The translations under genes and the position numbers were made by a program. A stretch of DNA of 64,000 bases from assembly GCF_002929375.1 (NCBI RefSeq), contig NZ_PJIP01000001.1, positions 434,001 to 498,000 of the forward strand, read 5' to 3'. This DNA is from Arthrobacter sp. DWC3 (GTDB lineage Bacteria; Actinomycetota; Actinomycetes; Actinomycetales; Micrococcaceae). This document shows, in pieces, positions 8,348 to 18,603 of this stretch. Each line of letters begins with the position of its first letter. The first letter of the stretch is position 1. Below the pieces are notes generated by a model that was not told the origin of the DNA, made no database searches, and saw nothing but the letters and a program-made list of their open reading frames with translations.

Positions 8348-9026
8348 GCAGGAATCCCCCCGCCGGCAGCGCGCACAGGCCAAGCGCGACCCGACCGAGT
8401 GGCACGGCCACCGCATCGTCACCGAGACCGACCTCGGGGCCGTCTTCGAGGACGACGACGCCGCGCACCGGCGACGTTCCTCGATGCGTCGGATCCGGCA
8501 CGGGGTCGTCCTGGTGCTGCTGGTCGGCCTGCTGGCTGCGGGCGTCGTCGTCGCCCTCGGGCTCGCGCGCGGGGACATCACCATCGGGTCCGCCGAGACC
8601 GTCCCGGAACCCACCTCCACGTGCCCGGCCGGTCCGTTCGACTACCAGGACCCCAGTGCCATCACCGTCAACGTCTACAACAGCACGACCATCGACGGGC
8701 TCGCCGGTACCGCGGCCGACCAGCTCCGGGGTCGTGCCTTCGCGGTGCGGGAGATCGGCAACCGCGAGGACGTCTCCGTGACCAAGGCCGCGATCATCGT
8801 CTCGGGCGAGGGCGGGCGGGCCAATGCGTTCACGCTGCAGCGCACCCTCCCCGATTCCATCTATGTGCCCGACGAGCGGGAGGACAGGACGGTGGACGTC
8901 ATCCTCGGCTCCACCTACGCCGGTCTCGTGCCGCCGGAGCTGGTGGACATCACGCCGGCGGGGCTCACGTGCGCGCCCGAGCAGAGCGCGACGCCGACCC
9001 CCGCCCCAGTGCCCACAGCCCCCTAG
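8340..9026 (+). CDS. Membrane-anchored LytR C-terminal domain protein
   Basis: 228 aa. The cytoplasmic N-terminus is charged (about residues 1-55). One membrane span follows (VVLVLLVGLLAAGVVVALGL, about 57-77). The extracellular LytR_C-type domain is visible as ITVNVYNSTTIDGLAGTAAD ... VREIGNRED ... SIYVPDEREDRTVDVILG. The Thr/Pro tail ends the protein. LytR_C domains occur alone or behind LytR-CpsA-Psr ligases; there is no catalytic LCP domain here, so this is a stand-alone accessory envelope protein. It overlaps the upstream 99-aa gene by 8 bp. Confidence 0.85.
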   Translation: MTEQESPRRQRAQAKRDPTEWHGHRIVTETDLGAVFEDDDAAHRRRSSMRRIRHGVVLVLLVGLLAAGVVVALGLARGDITIGSAETVPEPTSTCPAGPFDYQDPSAITVNVYNSTTIDGLAGTAADQLRGRAFAVREIGNREDVSVTKAAIIVSGEGGRANAFTLQRTLPDSIYVPDEREDRTVDVILGSTYAGLVPPELVDITPAGLTCAPEQSATPTPAPVPTAP

Positions 9027-9189
9027 GCGGCGCCAGGTCCCGGTGTCGGGGGTGGTTTCGGGGCGGTCAGGGGTCTTTCGGGCGCCGAGACTGCAGAACT
9101 GACCGCGCCCGGACGGGTTCGGCGGTCATCTCTGCCATCTCGGCCGTGTTCGGGGGCTGCGCTCGGCGGGTGGTGTTCGGGGGCCGCGA

Positions 9190-9777
9190 TCAGGAAGCGG
9201 CGCGGTTCCGCACCGCCCGACGGCGAAGAGCGACCGGGTAGACGACCCACAGCAGGAGCACCACGAGCAGGATCGATCCCGCCACGACGAGGCCCGCGGT
9301 CCGGCCGACCACGAGATCGAAGATCAGCCATGCGGTACCTGCGAGGACGAGCCCCACGAGGGCGATGGTCGCGCGGATGATGACCGCGGTATGTCGCACG
9401 AGCGTTGCCTTCACGCGCAGGCCGAAGAGCACGCGGTGCAGGTTGACCGATGACAGCACCAGGGCCGTGATCAGCGCGGACAGGCAGACCAGGCACAGGT
9501 AGACCAGCACCTGCGTGTCGTCGAGCTCGCCGAACCGGCTCTGGAAGGGCAGTGTCAGCAGGAATCCGGTGAGGATCTGGATGCCTGTCTGCATGACCCG
9601 CAGTTCCTGCAGCATCTCCTGCCAGTTCCGGTCGAGCCGCTGGTTGCTGCTCTCGCCCCGCCCGTCATCTGTCATGGTGTCGGCGGCGGATTCACCCACG
9701 ACGACGTCGTCGGCACCGGCGCCGACCGCACGGGCGCCGTCCGCGCGTGGATCGTGCGGGTCCGAGGCGGTGCTCAT
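9190..9777 (-). CDS. DUF6328-like four-helix membrane protein
   Basis: 195 aa. An acidic, disordered N-terminus (about 60 residues) precedes the block NWQEMLQELRVMQTGIQIL, then GFLLTLPF. About four hydrophobic segments follow (around 75-90, 95-125, 135-155, 160-180). The Arg-rich C-terminus predicts a cytoplasmic end. The pattern matches small actinobacterial membrane proteins annotated DUF6328; function unknown. It lies 19 bp downstream of thiD on the same strand and probably shares its transcript. Confidence 0.78.
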   Translation of the reverse strand: MSTASDPHDPRADGARAVGAGADDVVVGESAADTMTDDGRGESSNQRLDRNWQEMLQELRVMQTGIQILTGFLLTLPFQSRFGELDDTQVLVYLCLVCLSALITALVLSSVNLHRVLFGLRVKATLVRHTAVIIRATIALVGLVLAGTAWLIFDLVVGRTAGLVVAGSILLVVLLLWVVYPVALRRRAVRNRAAS

Positions 9778-9796
9778 GATGCGCCAGGCCTGCCCG

Positions 9797-10618
9797 CTAG
9801 GAGCGGGCGCTTCCCTGCCAGACGGCGTCGAACGGGGCGTTCGACGCCACGCGGTTGCGGATGCCCTCGGTCACGAACTCCTTGGCGGTGCGGGCGGCGT
9901 CGAGCGGTGCCGCACCCTTGGCGAGCTCGGCGGCGATGGCCGCGGCGAGCGTGCACCCGGCGCCGCTGACGGCGACCTCCCCGACCTTCGGCGAGGACAG
10001 CACCTCCAGGGTCTCGCCGTCGAAGTACACGTCCACGGCGTCGGGGCCCTCGATGCGCACCCCGCCTTTGGCGAGGACCACGGCGCCGCTCTGGCGGTGG
10101 ATGATCCGGGCGGCTTCCTCGAGGTCCTCGAGGGACTCGATGGTGATGCCCGAGAGGGACTCCGCCTCGAAGTGGTTGGGGGTCACGAAGGTGGCCAGCG
10201 GCAGGATGTTCGCCTTCAGGGCCTGATCGGTGTCGAGCGCGGCGCCGGGCTCCTGCCCCTTGCAGATGAGCACCGGGTCGAGGACCACGTTGTCCCACTC
10301 CTGGCTCTGCAGGGCGGCGGCCACGGTGTCGATGGTCGCGGGGGTGCCGAGCATCCCGAGCTTGACCGTGCGGAGCGGGTAACAGGACTGGATGGCCTCG
10401 AGCTGGTCGGCGATCACCTGCTGGTCCACGGGTACGAAGCGGTGCTGCCACTCGTTCTTCGGGTCGAAGGAGACGATGCACGTCAGGGCGACGACGCCGT
10501 ACACGCCGAGCTCCTGGAAGGTCTTGAGGTCGGCCTGGGCGCCGGCGCCGCCCGTCGCCTCGGATCCGGCGATCGTGAGGGTGACGGCGGGGGACGCGGG
10601 AGTCTGGGTCTCGGACAT
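9797..10618 (-). CDS. thiD: Hydroxymethylpyrimidine / pyridoxal kinase (ThiD family)
   Basis: 273-aa PfkB-like vitamin kinase acting in thiamine (HMP/HMP-P) or B6 salvage. It has TIAGSEATGGAGAQADLKTF (substrate loop), VLDPVLICKG, VTPNHFEAESL and the nucleotide-binding/catalytic region SGAGCTLAAAIAAEL. The string FDPKNEWQHRF resembles the PdxK/ThiD2 subgroup of Gram-positives, so pyridoxal kinase activity is a real alternative. I chose the ATG at 10618 (start MSETQTPA) because an AGGAGG sits immediately upstream and the extension would overlap the epimerase gene. Confidence 0.88.
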   Translation of the reverse strand: MSETQTPASPAVTLTIAGSEATGGAGAQADLKTFQELGVYGVVALTCIVSFDPKNEWQHRFVPVDQQVIADQLEAIQSCYPLRTVKLGMLGTPATIDTVAAALQSQEWDNVVLDPVLICKGQEPGAALDTDQALKANILPLATFVTPNHFEAESLSGITIESLEDLEEAARIIHRQSGAVVLAKGGVRIEGPDAVDVYFDGETLEVLSSPKVGEVAVSGAGCTLAAAIAAELAKGAAPLDAARTAKEFVTEGIRNRVASNAPFDAVWQGSARS

Positions 10619-10622
10619 CCTC

Positions 10623-11582
10623 CTAGTCTGCCCGAACCGGCTCGGGGGCGGCCACTCGATCGCGGGCGAGGATGTCATCGAGCGCCGGACCCAGATTGGG
10701 GTAGGTGAAGCGGAAGCCGGCGTCGAGCAGCTTCCGGGGGCTCACCCACCGGCTCTTGAGCACGAGTTCGGCCTCGGTGCGGATGATCAGGCCGCCGAGG
10801 TCCAGGAGCCAGGCGGGGGTCGGCAGTCCCGCGGGGATGCGCAGGCGCTGCCGCACGGCCGCCATGAGGTCGGCGTTCGTCACCACCTCCGGGGCCGCGA
10901 CGTTGACGGGCCCGGAGAGCGACGGCGCGGCGGCGACGAAGACCACCGCGCGGAAGAGGTCCTCGAGGTGCACCCAGCTGAACTTCTGCGACCCGGGGCC
11001 CATGGGGCCGCCGAGTCCGGTGCGGGCGAGGACCGTCAAGGGCGTCATCACGCTGCCGCGACCGAGCACGATCGAGATGCGCAACGCGACCTTCCGTACG
11101 CCCGGGACGTCGGCGTCGACCTGCGCCCTCTCCCACGCCCGTGCCACCGAGACGGAGAAGCCGGTGCCGAGTTCGCCGTCGTCCTCCGTCTGTGGCCGGT
11201 CCATCGCGTGGCGGTAGATGGTGCCGGTGCTGGCGTTGATCCAGACCGGCGGGGGCGTGCCGCCGGCTGTCCGGCAGAGGGCCAGGGCGCGGCCGAGTTC
11301 CTCCGTTGTGTCCACGCGGGAGGAGAAGATCACGTCCGCGTTCCGCTTGGTGTAGCGGCAGTTCACGCTGCGCCCGGCGAGGTTGACCAGCAGGTCGGCG
11401 CCGTCGAGCGTGCTCGCGATGCCCTGCGTATCGCCCCATCGGGCGGGGCCGGCGCGGCCGACTGTCCGGACCTCCACGCCGGCTTCCGTGAAGCGGCGTA
11501 CGAGGTGGGTGCCGATGAAGCCCGAAGCGCCGGCGATGACGACCGTGGTGATGTTCGTGGTGGTGTTCGGGGTGGGGTTCAT
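10623..11582 (-). CDS. TIGR01777-type NAD(P)-dependent epimerase/dehydratase-like protein
   Basis: 319 aa. Rossmann dinucleotide site VVIAGASGFIGTHLVRRF at the N-terminus, LLVNLAGRSV, the family hallmark CRYTKRN and NASTGTIYRH. A C-terminal DUF1731-like segment includes SRWVSPRKLLDAGFRF. Such proteins are extended SDRs of unknown substrate (SulA/YfcH type). The gene sits 4 bp upstream of thiD and 90 bp downstream of the TetR gene on the same strand, suggesting joint control by TetR. Confidence 0.86.
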   Translation of the reverse strand: MNPTPNTTTNITTVVIAGASGFIGTHLVRRFTEAGVEVRTVGRAGPARWGDTQGIASTLDGADLLVNLAGRSVNCRYTKRNADVIFSSRVDTTEELGRALALCRTAGGTPPPVWINASTGTIYRHAMDRPQTEDDGELGTGFSVSVARAWERAQVDADVPGVRKVALRISIVLGRGSVMTPLTVLARTGLGGPMGPGSQKFSWVHLEDLFRAVVFVAAAPSLSGPVNVAAPEVVTNADLMAAVRQRLRIPAGLPTPAWLLDLGGLIIRTEAELVLKSRWVSPRKLLDAGFRFTYPNLGPALDDILARDRVAAPEPVRAD

Positions 11583-11672
11583 GGCAGGACGACCGGCTTC
11601 CGGAGGATGGTGGGCATGGGCGGGCTCGGTGGTGCGATGTGGCGTCGTCGGTCGGCGGACTGGTGCTCACAC

Positions 11673-12332
11673 TCATTCGCGTGTCCCGCGGATCAGCTGA
11701 ACGATGTCCTCGACGATCTTCCGGACCACCGGGAGGCGGGAGAGGATAACGAGCTTCGAGATGAGTGGCGCCGCCTGGTGGATGAGGCGGCGTGTGCGGA
11801 ACTGCTCGGGCGAGGAGTCGTAGACCCAGAAGAGCGTCACGCCCATGTAGGCGTACCAGAGGAGCTCGGGGAGGTCGTCGCGGATGGCCAGGGGCGGTTG
11901 CGGCCTGGACATCGTGACGGCCTGCCGGAACAGCCCGATCGCCCGGGCACGGGCGACGGCGGACTCGCTGCCGAACGGGCTCGTGGTGGCGGAGGGCTTG
12001 ATGGCGATGCTGATGAAGTTCGAGCCGAACTCGTGGTACGGAGCCATGACGTCGATGCCGGTGTTCAGCACGATCCGCAGGAGTTCGCCCAGGTTCTGGC
12101 CCTCACGCAGGAGGGGGAGGGCGAGGGCCCGGTGCTCCTCCTGGAGGCTGCGGTAGAGCTCGTGGACGAGGTCGTCCTTCGACGCGAAGTAGTAGTACGC
12201 GCTGCCGGTGGAGACGTTCGCGGCGGAGGCGATGGCGCGCATGGTGGTCTTCTCGTAGCCGACGTCGCGGAAGAGCCGGAGCGCGGTGGTCACCAGCAGG
12301 TCACGGGTGGCTTCACTCTTGGCAGTCTTCAT
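11673..12332 (-). CDS. TetR/AcrR family transcriptional regulator
   Basis: 219 aa. N-terminal helix-turn-helix: ATRDLLVTTALRLFRDVGYE, then TTMRAIASAANVSTGSAYYY and FASKDDLVHELYRS. The C-terminal ligand/dimer domain is of unknown specificity. I chose the ATG at 12332 (start MKTAKSEATRD) because AAGGAG lies 10 bp upstream and the HTH begins at the normal distance; an upstream extension would read through the operator-like palindromes. Two GAACGYGTTC palindromes just upstream predict autoregulation. It heads a likely operon with the epimerase, thiD and DUF6328-like genes. Confidence 0.9.
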   Translation of the reverse strand: MKTAKSEATRDLLVTTALRLFRDVGYEKTTMRAIASAANVSTGSAYYYFASKDDLVHELYRSLQEEHRALALPLLREGQNLGELLRIVLNTGIDVMAPYHEFGSNFISIAIKPSATTSPFGSESAVARARAIGLFRQAVTMSRPQPPLAIRDDLPELLWYAYMGVTLFWVYDSSPEQFRTRRLIHQAAPLISKLVILSRLPVVRKIVEDIVQLIRGTRE

Positions 12333-12347
12333 TGCGTACGGCTCCTT

Positions 12348-12361
12348 TTGAACGTGTTCAA
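12348..12361. promoter_or_regulatory. Operator-like palindrome, proximal copy
   Basis: TTGAACGTGTTCAA, arms TTGAAC/GTTCAA, 16 bp upstream of the TetR start codon. It fits the TnnAACnnGTTnnA type reported for KstR-like TetR proteins. The same core recurs 33 bp away. Confidence 0.65.
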
Positions 12362-12380
12362 TTCGCAGTGTAACCCGGAA

Positions 12381-12394
12381 TTGAACGCGTTCGG
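12381..12394. promoter_or_regulatory. Operator-like palindrome, distal copy
   Basis: TTGAACGCGTTCGG with the perfect core GAACGCGTTC at 12383-12392. Its centre is 33 bp (about three helical turns) from the proximal copy. Confidence 0.6.
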
Positions 12395-12419
12395 AATGTG
12401 TGCGGGAAGACCAGAACAC

Positions 12420-12453
12420 GAGAACCCCCGACGGTGTCCCGTCGGGGGTTCTC
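12420..12453 (-). terminator. Terminator hairpin after the LGFP/L,D-transpeptidase gene
   Basis: Arms GAGAACCCCCGACGG and CCGTCGGGGGTTCTC (15 bp, perfect) with a 4-nt loop, 22 bp past the stop at 12475. No T-run. Confidence 0.8.
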
Positions 12454-12474
12454 TTCGTGCAGGAGGGGCAGCAG

Positions 12475-14205
12475 CTACCGGAACAGGTCCGATGCGACGC
12501 CCATGATGATGCGGTCCCCGGGAGTCGACTTCCTTAGGTAGTCCTCCACGGCCCAGTCGTCGAGCGCGATGCACCCGGCGGTCGGGACCTTGTTCTCGTG
12601 CAGGAAGATGGCAAACCCCGCATCCTGGACGATGGGTGAATCCGGCGGCCGGTTGTAGTTGATGACTGCGCCCTGCCGGTAGTCGTGGGTGCCTCGCGTG
12701 GCGAAGTACCACATGTCCTCGTCATACCCCACCCAGGTGGAGGACTCGAAGTACTTGTTGTAGGTGTCCGTGTACGGATTGCCGCCCCAGCGTGAGCGGG
12801 GGTTGAGCGTGCGGTAGGGCAGTGCCGTGCCGGGGTTGCCCAGACCGAAGGCCTCGGTCACGGAGTAGGACCCGGTGGGCGAGTAGTTGAAGCGGGTCGG
12901 CCCCGACGGGACTCCCGGCCTCTTGAAGCCGCTGGCTCCCACTCTGGCATCCGTCGTCCAGTCGGTGACGTAGGTTCCCGCTACTCTCTGGCAGTACACG
13001 GCACTGGCGTAGCTCTGGCCGTACGCGCCGGCAATGGTGAACAGGACCCTCTTCGCCCCGCCCGACGAGTACTTGGAGCGACCGTCATTCAGCGTGGTGC
13101 ATTCGGTGTGGCGGTGAGCCCGGCTGGCAGCGCCGTTCCAGGAGACGTACCCGCCCTGGAATGATTGGACACATTCGCCACCCGCGCAGCGCTCCGAGGT
13201 TTGCGGGTAGCCGAGCCAGCTGTAGTGCCAGCCCATCGATTCGTAGGTGTTCTTCATCGCTCCGCGGATGGTCTGGGCCCCGGTGGTGGGTGACCAGAAG
13301 ATCAGGCCGCCCTGGAATCGCTGGTAGCAGCCGCCGTCGCGCTGTCCGCAGACCTCTCCTTCCAGCGGGTAGCCGAGCCAGCTGTAGTGCCAGCCCATCG
13401 ATTCGTAGGTGTTCTTCATCGCTCCGCGGATGGTCTGGGCCCCGGTGGTGGGTGACCAGAAGATCAGGCCGCCCTGGAATCGCTGGTAGCAGCCGCCGTC
13501 GCGCTGTCCGCAGACCTCTCCTTCCAGCGGGTAGCCGAGCCAGCTGTAGTGCCAGCCCATCGATTCGTAGGTGTTCTTCATCGCTCCGCGGATGGTCTGG
13601 GCCCCGGTGGTGGGTGACCAGAAGATCAGGCCGCCCTGGAATCGCTGGTAGCAGCCGCCGTCGCGCTGTCCGCAGACCTCTCCTTCCAGCGGGTAGCCGA
13701 GCCAGCCACTTTCGGCGCCGTTTCGAACGTAGGCCTCACCGATGGCTCCGGTGGGGGTGGAAGGGCTTGCGGCGGCAGCGCCGGCACTGGGGCCGGGTGC
13801 TTCCGTCGGGGCAGATTCCTGCACCTCTGGTCCCGCCGGCGTCGCTTCCTCCGGTGAGACGTCACTCTCAGGAACGGTAGGAGCTACTGATTCTTGATCC
13901 GAGGGTTCGGCTGGGCCGGGAGCGGTGGGCACCGCCGACGCCGGAGGCGCTGACGGAACTGCTTCCGGGCTGCCGGGCGCGGGCGTCTGCGGCTGGGCAG
14001 CAGGAGGAGCAGTCGTCGGAGCCGTGGTAGCCGGGGGAGCGGTCGTGGGCGGGTTCTGCTCTCCGACGGGTGTGGAAGGTGCAGGCGCCGCGACCGCGGC
14101 CGGAAGGGATCCGGAGAAGAGGAGCACGGCGAGCGAGACTACTGCGAGCGCGCGTACCGGGAGGGGAGTGGGTGAATGGTTCAACGGAAGACAACCGCCT
14201 GACAT
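12475..14205 (-). CDS. Secreted LGFP-repeat L,D-transpeptidase
   Basis: 576 aa. Signal peptide at about 10-40 (VRALAVVSLAVLLFSGSLPA then AVAA). A Pro/Thr/Ala-rich linker runs to about 155. Four LGFP repeats follow (WLGYPLEGEVCGQRDGGCYQ type, period 54 aa; the last is divergent: WLGYPQTSERCAGGECVQSF). The C-terminal domain has a YkuD-like motif, His in FLHENKVP and Cys in TAGCIALDDW near residues 535-546. LGFP modules bind or tether cell wall; L,D-transpeptidases make 3-3 peptidoglycan cross-links. Repeats 1-3 are identical at DNA level. The start overlaps the upstream lipoprotein gene by 25 bp, indicating an operon. Confidence 0.9.
   Translation of the reverse strand: MSGGCLPLNHSPTPLPVRALAVVSLAVLLFSGSLPAAVAAPAPSTPVGEQNPPTTAPPATTAPTTAPPAAQPQTPAPGSPEAVPSAPPASAVPTAPGPAEPSDQESVAPTVPESDVSPEEATPAGPEVQESAPTEAPGPSAGAAAASPSTPTGAIGEAYVRNGAESGWLGYPLEGEVCGQRDGGCYQRFQGGLIFWSPTTGAQTIRGAMKNTYESMGWHYSWLGYPLEGEVCGQRDGGCYQRFQGGLIFWSPTTGAQTIRGAMKNTYESMGWHYSWLGYPLEGEVCGQRDGGCYQRFQGGLIFWSPTTGAQTIRGAMKNTYESMGWHYSWLGYPQTSERCAGGECVQSFQGGYVSWNGAASRAHRHTECTTLNDGRSKYSSGGAKRVLFTIAGAYGQSYASAVYCQRVAGTYVTDWTTDARVGASGFKRPGVPSGPTRFNYSPTGSYSVTEAFGLGNPGTALPYRTLNPRSRWGGNPYTDTYNKYFESSTWVGYDEDMWYFATRGTHDYRQGAVINYNRPPDSPIVQDAGFAIFLHENKVPTAGCIALDDWAVEDYLRKSTPGDRIIMGVASDLFR
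13204..13706 (-). repeat. Perfect 162-bp tandem repeat, about 3.1 copies
   Basis: The string gctgtagtgccagcccatcg starts at 13219, 13381 and 13543, and the sequence between is the same base for base. It encodes the LGFP units of the wall protein (54 codons per unit). Confidence 0.95.
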
Positions 14206-14714
14206 GTGGATGATGCTGGGGCCCCATCGGCGAAGGCGTCAGCGCGGACTTCAGCCGTGCCGCCGGCTGGTACAGCTTGTTGGATGCTCGCGCGGCCCGC
14301 CACGCTGCTGGTGCTACCGACTGCTACGACGACGGAGAAGGTCACTTCGGTGTCGGTCGTGTTCGTCAGCCTCCCGGAGAAGGACCAGACGCCCGCTGCA
14401 TCCGGCGTGCACACGACATCGCTCAGGGCGTCATTGGCGATGGCGGTCGGAGTGGCGGACGCGGACTCCGTGCCGGTCTCCAGGGTCGCCTCGACGCTGG
14501 GTCCCGGATCGGGGGGTACCGTTGCCGGCAGGTCCGTCGCTGCAGCCCCTGACGTCGCCGCTGCGTCCGACGATTCGGACGGGGAGCCGGGAGCCGTCGT
14601 GGATCCCGAAGTAGGTGATGCCGAGGCGGGCGGATCGGGAGGTGGTGAGGTGCAGCCGGAAAGGGCTATGGCGCCCGCGGCCGCGCACCAGAGAAGCGGC
14701 CTGAGACTCCGCAT
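14181..14714 (-). CDS. Small secreted lipoprotein of unknown function
   Basis: 177 aa. Type II signal peptide with lipobox IALSGC at about 17-22. A Pro/Ser/Thr linker to about 85 precedes a compact domain: VVCTPDAAGVWSFSGRLTNT then VTFSVVVAVGS and AVPAGGTAEV, a FxxxxL/DUF4352-like beta pattern. Start ATG with AGGGGAAC upstream. The stop overlaps the LGFP transpeptidase start by 25 bp, so both belong to one envelope-related transcript. No family name is certain. Confidence 0.8.
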   Translation of the reverse strand: MRSLRPLLWCAAAGAIALSGCTSPPPDPPASASPTSGSTTAPGSPSESSDAAATSGAAATDLPATVPPDPGPSVEATLETGTESASATPTAIANDALSDVVCTPDAAGVWSFSGRLTNTTDTEVTFSVVVAVGSTSSVAGRASIQQAVPAGGTAEVRADAFADGAPASSTCQAVVFR

Positions 14715-14859
14715 TGTTCCCCTAATTTCTGCGGTGAACTTCTCGTTCGGGAACCAGGGGTTTCTGACCGGGAAGAATGTACGTTCGGAGATTATCAGCG
14801 ATCTCCCAGACTCCCGACCACCAATTGGTAACGATCCCGTACGTGTTGCAGAACGAGCT

Positions 14860-17068
<2,209 letters not shown>

Positions 17069-17168
17069 GTACGTCGTGCCAACCTCTGCCAGTAGCCCCC
17101 TGGATCTTCTGCGGCGCCCAGCGCGCCCGTTTCACGATACGGTAACGCGGGCGACGGCGCGTGCTGCG

Positions 17169-17708
17169 CTAGCGGCCCCAGCCGGCGTGAGCGAGCGCCT
17201 GGCGCAGCAGGTCGCCACGCCCACCCGAGAGTTCGGCCTGGATGGCGGGGCTCAGCGCCTCGGCGGGCGTCAGCCAGGACAGTTCGAGCGCGTCCTGCCG
17301 CGGAGCGCACTCGCCGGTCACGGGGATGATGTACGCGAGGGCGACGGCGTGCTGGCGGTCGTCGGTCAGGCCGGTCTCCGAGGGGGACGGGAAGTATTCC
17401 GCGATCGTGAAGGGCAGGGGCGACGGCGCCAGCTGCGGCAGGGCAAGGGGCCCCAGGTCCTTCTCGAGGTGGCGCAGCAGCGCGGCCCGGATGGTCTCGC
17501 GGTACATGACGCGGCCCGAGACGAAGGTCCGCAGCATCTCGCCCTGCTCGTTCGCCTGCAGCAGCAGACCCACCTCGTTCACGTAGCCCAGGGCGTCGCA
17601 GCGCACCGGGATCGCCTCGACGTAGACCATGGGCAGGCGGCGGCGGGCCTCGTACAGGTCTTCTTCGGAGAGCCAGCCCGGGTTGGGGTCAGGGGTGCGT
17701 ACGTTCAT
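17169..17708 (-). CDS. NUDIX-like (DUF4916-type) protein
   Basis: 179 aa from the ATG at 17708 (NVRTPDPNPGWLSEEDLYEA). The core VYVEAIPVRCDALGYVNEVG and GRVMYRETIRAALLRHLEKD align with a NUDIX fold, but the canonical REUxEExGU box is degenerate (LRHLEKDLG). Pyrophosphohydrolase activity is therefore doubtful. The frame is open upstream, but this ATG lies 9 bp past the VOC gene's stop and has GGGGG just ahead. Likely co-transcribed with it. Confidence 0.78.
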   Translation of the reverse strand: MNVRTPDPNPGWLSEEDLYEARRRLPMVYVEAIPVRCDALGYVNEVGLLLQANEQGEMLRTFVSGRVMYRETIRAALLRHLEKDLGPLALPQLAPSPLPFTIAEYFPSPSETGLTDDRQHAVALAYIIPVTGECAPRQDALELSWLTPAEALSPAIQAELSGGRGDLLRQALAHAGWGR

Positions 17709-17716
17709 ACCCCCAG

Positions 17717-18460
17717 TTAAGCAGACGCCCACCCGGGCTCAGCCCCGTTGGCGCACCGTGTGCCGGAGAAGTCCCGTCGCCGCTCGTCGATCCGGACCGC
17801 GGTACCCCAGGGAGCGTGGACCCGCAGCGACCGACCATGGCTCTCGTCGACCACCATGGAATCGAATCCGCCGGCCGTGAGGCTATCGCTCAGGTCACGG
17901 ACGTCGCCGTCGTACTCGAACGCAAGTTCCACCGTCGTGCTCTCCCCGGCACGAACGGCTACGAGGCCGCCGTTCTTCGCGCGGAAGTCGTGCCGAGGGT
18001 CCGCACCGGAGCCGGTCCTCGGCCTCGCCCCGATGGCCTCCAGGATCGTGACGGCCGGGCCGACGTCGTCCGTGGACCAGATGGCGAGCACCGACAGCGG
18101 CGACGCGGGGGCGCCGGTCTCGCGGGGGCCGGCATTCGCGAGGAGGGATTCGCCGTCGGGCGCGGTGATGCGCACGGCGAGGCCGTGACCGTCCTCGGAC
18201 AGTTCGACGGCGGTCCCGGACGCCTCCGTCCGGCGGGCGAACTCCCGGACATCGCCGACGTCGAACGCGAGTGAGGTCCGTCCCTCGTCCGCGCTACCCG
18301 GCGGGCAAAAGTGCAGGGCCACGCAGCCGCTGCCGGCGTCGAACACCGCGGACGAGGCGTGGGGGACGGGCTTCAGCGTAGGGGCGAGCCCGAGTGCTTG
18401 GAGGAATCCGGCCCCGCCGTGGAGGTCGGAGGTGTGGACATGGGGGCGCACGCGAAGCAT
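17717..18460 (-). CDS. VOC (glyoxalase/bleomycin-resistance fold) protein
   Basis: 247 aa with two vicinal-oxygen-chelate halves: residues 1-115 (VRPHVHTSDLHGGAGFLQAL; FDVGDVREFARRTEASG) and 120-247 (VLAIWSTDDVGPAVTILEAI; VVDESHGRSLRVHAPWGT). Metal ligands are not fully conserved, so the enzymatic role is open. The ATG at 18460 overlaps by one base (TGATG) the stop of a short upstream open frame (18460-18555). The downstream NUDIX-like gene follows at 9 bp. Confidence 0.8.
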   Translation of the reverse strand: MLRVRPHVHTSDLHGGAGFLQALGLAPTLKPVPHASSAVFDAGSGCVALHFCPPGSADEGRTSLAFDVGDVREFARRTEASGTAVELSEDGHGLAVRITAPDGESLLANAGPRETGAPASPLSVLAIWSTDDVGPAVTILEAIGARPRTGSGADPRHDFRAKNGGLVAVRAGESTTVELAFEYDGDVRDLSDSLTAGGFDSMVVDESHGRSLRVHAPWGTAVRIDERRRDFSGTRCANGAEPGWASA

Positions 18461-18555
18461 CAGTTCTCCCTGAGGTAGGCGTGGAGGGTCTGTTCCACGG
18501 AGGCCAGCCGGTGCACCGTGGACTGCGCCATGGGTTCGTTGGTCATGACCAGCAT
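18460..18555 (-). CDS. Possible 31-aa leader peptide or gene remnant
   Basis: Short frame MLVMTNEPMAQSTVHRLASV ... ending HAYLREN. Its TGA shares a base with the VOC start ATG, which favours translational coupling. No RBS is convincing and the frame is open further upstream over the YdeI start. It may be a real small ORF, the 3' remnant of a gene, or chance. Confidence 0.3.
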   Translation of the reverse strand: MLVMTNEPMAQSTVHRLASVEQTLHAYLREN

Positions 18556-18603
18556 GCCAGCACTCCAGTAGCCGCCTGTGACGACGGGTCCTAGGGTGTT
18601 GGC

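Noticed and set aside
9027-9189. GGT/TCGGG-rich gap as a possible small gene or repeat
   Set aside because: Only irregular GC-rich sequence; no RBS, stem or coding pattern is convincing.
13204-13706. Direct repeats considered as a CRISPR array
   Set aside because: Units are 162 bp, contiguous, without spacers, and encode in-frame LGFP modules.
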